This document shows, in pieces, positions 7,040-9,407 of a DNA stretch of 9,407 nucleotides (position 1 is its first letter; every line of letters begins with the position of its first letter). The notes under the pieces were generated by a model. The model was not told where the DNA came from. It saw only the letters and a list, made by a program, of their open reading frames with translations, and ran no database searches. A program made the position numbers and the translations under genes. This DNA comes from Verrucomicrobiota bacterium (GTDB lineage Bacteria; Verrucomicrobiota; Verrucomicrobiia; Opitutales; Opitutaceae), in assembly GCA_023443985.1 (NCBI GenBank), contig JAEZSJ010000408.1, positions 1 through 9,407 of the forward strand, read 5' to 3'.

Positions 7040-7642
7040 TCAGCCCTTCAGGCTGCCCTTGGTGCTGGGCACCTTGCCCGCGTGGCGCGGGTCGATCTGG
7101 CAGCACACGTCGAGCGCGCGGCCGAGCCCCTTGAAGAGCGCCTCGGCGATGTGGTGCGGCTCCTCGCCGTACTCGATCGCGGCATGGACGTTCGCCCCGA
7201 TCGCGTTGGTGAACGACCGGAAGAACTCCTTCACCAGGATGAGATTGAAGTCGCGAACAAACGGATGCGCACACTCGGCCTTGTACACGAGCACCGCGCG
7301 ACCGCTCAGGTCGACGACGACCCGCGCGAGCGTCTCGTCCATCGGCAGCAGGAAGAAACCGTAGCGGCGGATGCCGGCCTTGTCCCCCAGCGCCTCCGCG
7401 AACGCCTGCCCGAGCACGATGCCGACATCCTCCACCGTGTGGTGGTAGTCGACCTCGATGTCGCCCTTCGCCCGGACCTGCAGGTCGAACGACCCGTGCC
7501 GCGCAAACAGCGTGAGCATGTGGTCGAAGAACGGGATCCCGGTCTCGATCGTCGACTCGCCCGTACCGTCGATCGTGAGCGTCAGCTCGATGTCGGTTTC
7601 GCGGGTGCGGCGCTGGACGGTGGCGGTGCGTTTTTGAGCCAT
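7040..7642 (-). CDS. hisB: Imidazoleglycerol-phosphate dehydratase
   Basis: HisB dehydrates imidazole glycerol phosphate to imidazole acetol phosphate, the histidine pathway step directly before HisC. The 200-residue product is full length for a monofunctional HisB; there is no fused histidinol-phosphatase domain. It shows the family landmarks: GIPFFDHML (35-43), the metal-binding DYHHTVED (65-72), FRSFTNAIGANVH (141-153), the second metal motif EPHHIAEALFKGLGRAL (161-177), and the C-terminal VPSTKGSL. The enzyme is cytoplasmic and usually forms a Mn-bound 24-mer. The ATG at 7642 lies inside the end of hisC, overlapping it by 61 nt in another frame, and no purine-rich ribosome binding site precedes it. 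Translation is therefore probably coupled to ribosomes finishing hisC. HisB and HisC act consecutively, which supports co-expression. Confidence 0.97.
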   Translation of the reverse strand: MAQKRTATVQRRTRETDIELTLTIDGTGESTIETGIPFFDHMLTLFARHGSFDLQVRAKGDIEVDYHHTVEDVGIVLGQAFAEALGDKAGIRRYGFFLLPMDETLARVVVDLSGRAVLVYKAECAHPFVRDFNLILVKEFFRSFTNAIGANVHAAIEYGEEPHHIAEALFKGLGRALDVCCQIDPRHAGKVPSTKGSLKG

Positions 7643-8730
7643 GTGTCGATGGTGTGGAGGAGCGTGTTCATCTCCTCGTCGGTGCCGATGCTGATTCGCG
7701 CGAAATTCGCGGTCAAGGGATGACTCGGGAAGCAGCGCACGAGGACCTTGTTGGCACAGAGGAAGGCGTAGAACGCCTTCGCCACCTCGGGACCCGCCCG
7801 GCCGGCGGCGTCGCGCGGCTCGGCGAAGACGAAATTGGTCTGCGACGGATAGACGAACCAGCCGAGCCGCGCGGTGAGCTCGCGGCGGAAACGGTCGCGC
7901 GTGGCGCGGATCCTCGCCACCAGGCCGTCGTAATACGCCACATCCTCGAAGGCGGCGAGCGCGGCCGTCTGCGCGAGGCGGGAGACGTTGTAGCTGTCGC
8001 GCACGCGGTCGAGCAGGTCGATCACCTCAGGATGCGCGAGCGCGTAGCCGATGCGCTGGCCGGCGAGGCAGTAGACCTTCGAGAACGAGCGAGTGACACA
8101 AAGATTTGGGTACTCACGTACCCAGCCCGCGATGTTCGTGTCGGCGAAGGGGGCGTAGGTCTCGTCGGCCACCACGAGCCCGCGGAAGCCCTTGATCACC
8201 GCGCGCAGATCGGCCTCGGGGAAGCCGACCCCCGTCGGCGCGTTCGGCGTCGTCAGGAACAGGATCGGCGCCTCGGACCGCTCGATGGCGTCCACCGGCA
8301 GCCGCATCTCGCGGGTGAAGGCGACCTCCTGCACCGGCGCGCCCTCGAGACCGATGAGCACCGGATAGAGCGAGTAGCTCGGCACCGTCCACGCACCGGC
8401 GACCTCGGGGCCGCAGAACACGCGCACGAGCAGGTTGAGGATGTCGTCGCCACCGTTGCCGATGCAGACCTGCGCCGGATCGAGCCCGTGCCGCTGCGCC
8501 ACCGCCGCGCGCAGCGGCGCGCTGGTGGGGTTCGGGTAGAGCCGGAGCGAAGCACCGTCGGCGCCGATCTCACGGCGCAGCGCCTCGACCACGCGCGGGC
8601 TCGGCGGGTAGGCGTTCTCGTTGGTGTTGAGCTTGATCCAGCCCGGCTCCTGCGGCTGCAGGCCCGGCACGTAGGCATGTAGCGCACGGATGTGCGCCCG
8701 GGCACGTTGGACGATGGGATTGGCGGACAT
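7582..8730 (-). CDS. hisC: Histidinol-phosphate aminotransferase
   Basis: HisC is a PLP-dependent fold-type I enzyme that transfers an amino group from glutamate to imidazole acetol phosphate, giving histidinol phosphate. The 382-residue protein contains KLNTNENAYPPSP (33-45), GNGGDDIL (91-98), TTPNAPTG (160-167, N163), VADETYAPF (187-195, D189 and Y192), SFSKVYCLAGQRIGY (215-229) with Schiff-base K218 and R226, and FARISIGT (343-350) with R345. ATG 8730 gives the usual family N-terminus; the frame stays open far upstream but only opposite the divergent prenyl synthase gene. The upstream GGCGAG is at best a weak ribosome binding site. The last 15 residues form a Pro/Ala/Ser-rich tail that extends past the expected end of the fold and is encoded within the overlap with hisB. 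It is probably the first gene of the minus-strand his pair, transcribed from the 99-bp divergent region. Confidence 0.97.
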   Translation of the reverse strand: MSANPIVQRARAHIRALHAYVPGLQPQEPGWIKLNTNENAYPPSPRVVEALRREIGADGASLRLYPNPTSAPLRAAVAQRHGLDPAQVCIGNGGDDILNLLVRVFCGPEVAGAWTVPSYSLYPVLIGLEGAPVQEVAFTREMRLPVDAIERSEAPILFLTTPNAPTGVGFPEADLRAVIKGFRGLVVADETYAPFADTNIAGWVREYPNLCVTRSFSKVYCLAGQRIGYALAHPEVIDLLDRVRDSYNVSRLAQTAALAAFEDVAYYDGLVARIRATRDRFRRELTARLGWFVYPSQTNFVFAEPRDAAGRAGPEVAKAFYAFLCANKVLVRCFPSHPLTANFARISIGTDEEMNTLLHTIDTWLKNAPPPSSAAPAKPTSS

Positions 8731-8829
8731 GTTCGCTCGCCGAGGAGAACGGCACATTCCGCCCCGGGCAACGGGCAAGTGCGGCCGGAGCCCGCTCTTG
8801 CTCCAGTCACCTCTCCCGCTCCTACTCAG
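8731..8829. promoter_or_regulatory. Divergent intergenic region between hisC and ispA
   Basis: These 99 bp separate two divergent start codons and must hold the promoter of at least one, probably both, genes. I see no convincing -35/-10 pair in either direction. A tandem 7-bp repeat CGGGCAA lies at 8765-8771 and 8772-8778. There is no leader peptide rich in His codons and no attenuator-like hairpin series, so his-type attenuation is not supported here. Confidence 0.5.
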
Positions 8830-9407
8830 ATGGCCATCGCCGTCATGGATTTCGCCACGCAGCTCCAACAACTCCGCCACGACGCCGAGCAGGCGCTCGA
8901 CCGTTTCGTGCCCGCCGCACAGACGCGGCCCGCTCGGCTCCACTCGGCCATGCGCTACAGCCTCGAGGCGGGCGGCAAACGGGTCCGCCCCGTGCTCGTG
9001 CTCGCCGCGGCCGACCTCTTCGGCCGCCGCGCCGACGCCGCCGCGGCCGCCGCCGCCATCGAGTGCGTGCACACCTATTCGCTGATCCACGACGATCTGC
9101 CCGCGCTCGACAACGACGACTTGCGCCGCGGACGCCCGACCTGCCACAAGGCCTTCGACGAACCCACCGCCATCCTCGCCGGCGACGCGCTGCTCACCCA
9201 CGCCTTCGCCCTGCTCGCCTCGCACTACGCCGACCGCCCCACCCTCGCCGCCGCGCTCGTGCGCGAACTCGGCCGGGCCGCCGGCAGCACCGAACTCATC
9301 GGCGGCCAGATGGAGGACATCGAGGCGGAGAAAAACCCCGCCACGCGGGACCAGGTCGAGTTCATCCACAACGGCAAGACCGCCGCGATGATCGCCTGCA
9401 GCCTCGC
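8830..9407 (+). CDS. ispA: Polyprenyl synthetase, farnesyl/geranylgeranyl diphosphate synthase type (5' part)
   Basis: The product joins isopentenyl diphosphate to allylic diphosphates to make farnesyl (or geranylgeranyl) diphosphate for quinones, hopanoids, carotenoids and undecaprenyl carriers. The visible 192 residues are about two thirds of the usual 290-300. They contain the IPP-binding GGKRVRP (48-54), the first Asp-rich motif DDLPALDNDD (88-97) with the bacterial two-residue insertion, LRRGRPTCHKAF (98-109), GGQMEDI (158-164) and NGKTAAM (181-187). The second Asp-rich motif is beyond the window. Small residues precede the first Asp motif less clearly than needed to fix chain length, so FPP versus GGPP is open. 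The ATG at 8830 lacks a Shine-Dalgarno; the in-frame ATG at 8845 (MDFATQL) is an equally plausible start. It is transcribed divergently from hisC. Confidence 0.93.
   Translation, partial: MAIAVMDFATQLQQLRHDAEQALDRFVPAAQTRPARLHSAMRYSLEAGGKRVRPVLVLAAADLFGRRADAAAAAAAIECVHTYSLIHDDLPALDNDDLRRGRPTCHKAFDEPTAILAGDALLTHAFALLASHYADRPTLAAALVRELGRAAGSTELIGGQMEDIEAEKNPATRDQVEFIHNGKTAAMIACSL

Noticed and set aside
6232..7723. Plus-strand open frames of 222 and 427 codons opposite the isomerase-like gene and hisB.
   Set aside because: They lie opposite genes with clear family motifs and give Arg/Pro-rich sequences without recognisable domains.
8731..8829. Histidine attenuator or leader peptide upstream of hisC.
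   Set aside because: The 99-bp region has no run of His codons behind a start and no alternative hairpins.
8731..9369. An upstream extension of hisC, in frame to 9369, giving a 595-residue protein.
   Set aside because: The extra sequence is antisense to the well-supported prenyl synthase gene, and the standard HisC N-terminus begins at ATG 8730.

Overview
The window is very GC-rich bacterial DNA. It holds four complete or nearly complete genes on the minus strand and the 5' part of one gene on the plus strand. Codon choice is strongly GC-biased: the 1,905 visible codons of the large kinase gene contain no TTA or CTA and only two TCA. This bias explains why very long open frames run antisense to the real genes. 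The mix of a PAS-rich hybrid histidine kinase, a TIM-barrel sugar isomerase-like protein, separate hisC and hisB genes and an IspA-type prenyl synthase would fit a high-GC Gram-negative such as an Opitutaceae-like verrucomicrobium. That taxonomic placement is inference; there is no rRNA or other marker to confirm it.

Layout from right to left. At 8830-9407 (plus) begins an ispA-type farnesyl/geranylgeranyl diphosphate synthase, cut off by the window edge. A 99-bp divergent intergenic region separates it from the histidine biosynthesis pair on the minus strand: hisC (histidinol-phosphate aminotransferase, 8730-7582) and hisB (monofunctional imidazoleglycerol-phosphate dehydratase, 7642-7040). 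The two his genes overlap by 61 nt. After a 193-bp gap with two GC-rich inverted repeats comes a sugar-phosphate isomerase/epimerase-like TIM-barrel gene (6846-5980). A further 264-bp gap, with a direct repeat, a 12-bp palindrome and a short hairpin, leads to the dominant gene.

That gene (5715 to beyond position 1) encodes at least 1,905 residues of a membrane hybrid sensor histidine kinase. It has one transmembrane helix, an extracytoplasmic CHASE domain, a second helix, eight consecutive PAS domains, a HisKA/HATPase core and two receiver domains. Its C-terminus, possibly with an Hpt domain, lies outside the window.

Functionally the window joins housekeeping metabolism (histidine and isoprenoid precursors) to a large multi-input signalling protein. 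Nothing in the sequence shows a direct link between them. I found no tRNA, rRNA, CRISPR array, insertion sequence or phage gene. The most unusual items are the architecture of the kinase, its uncertain start, the altered first receiver domain, and the long hisC/hisB overlap.
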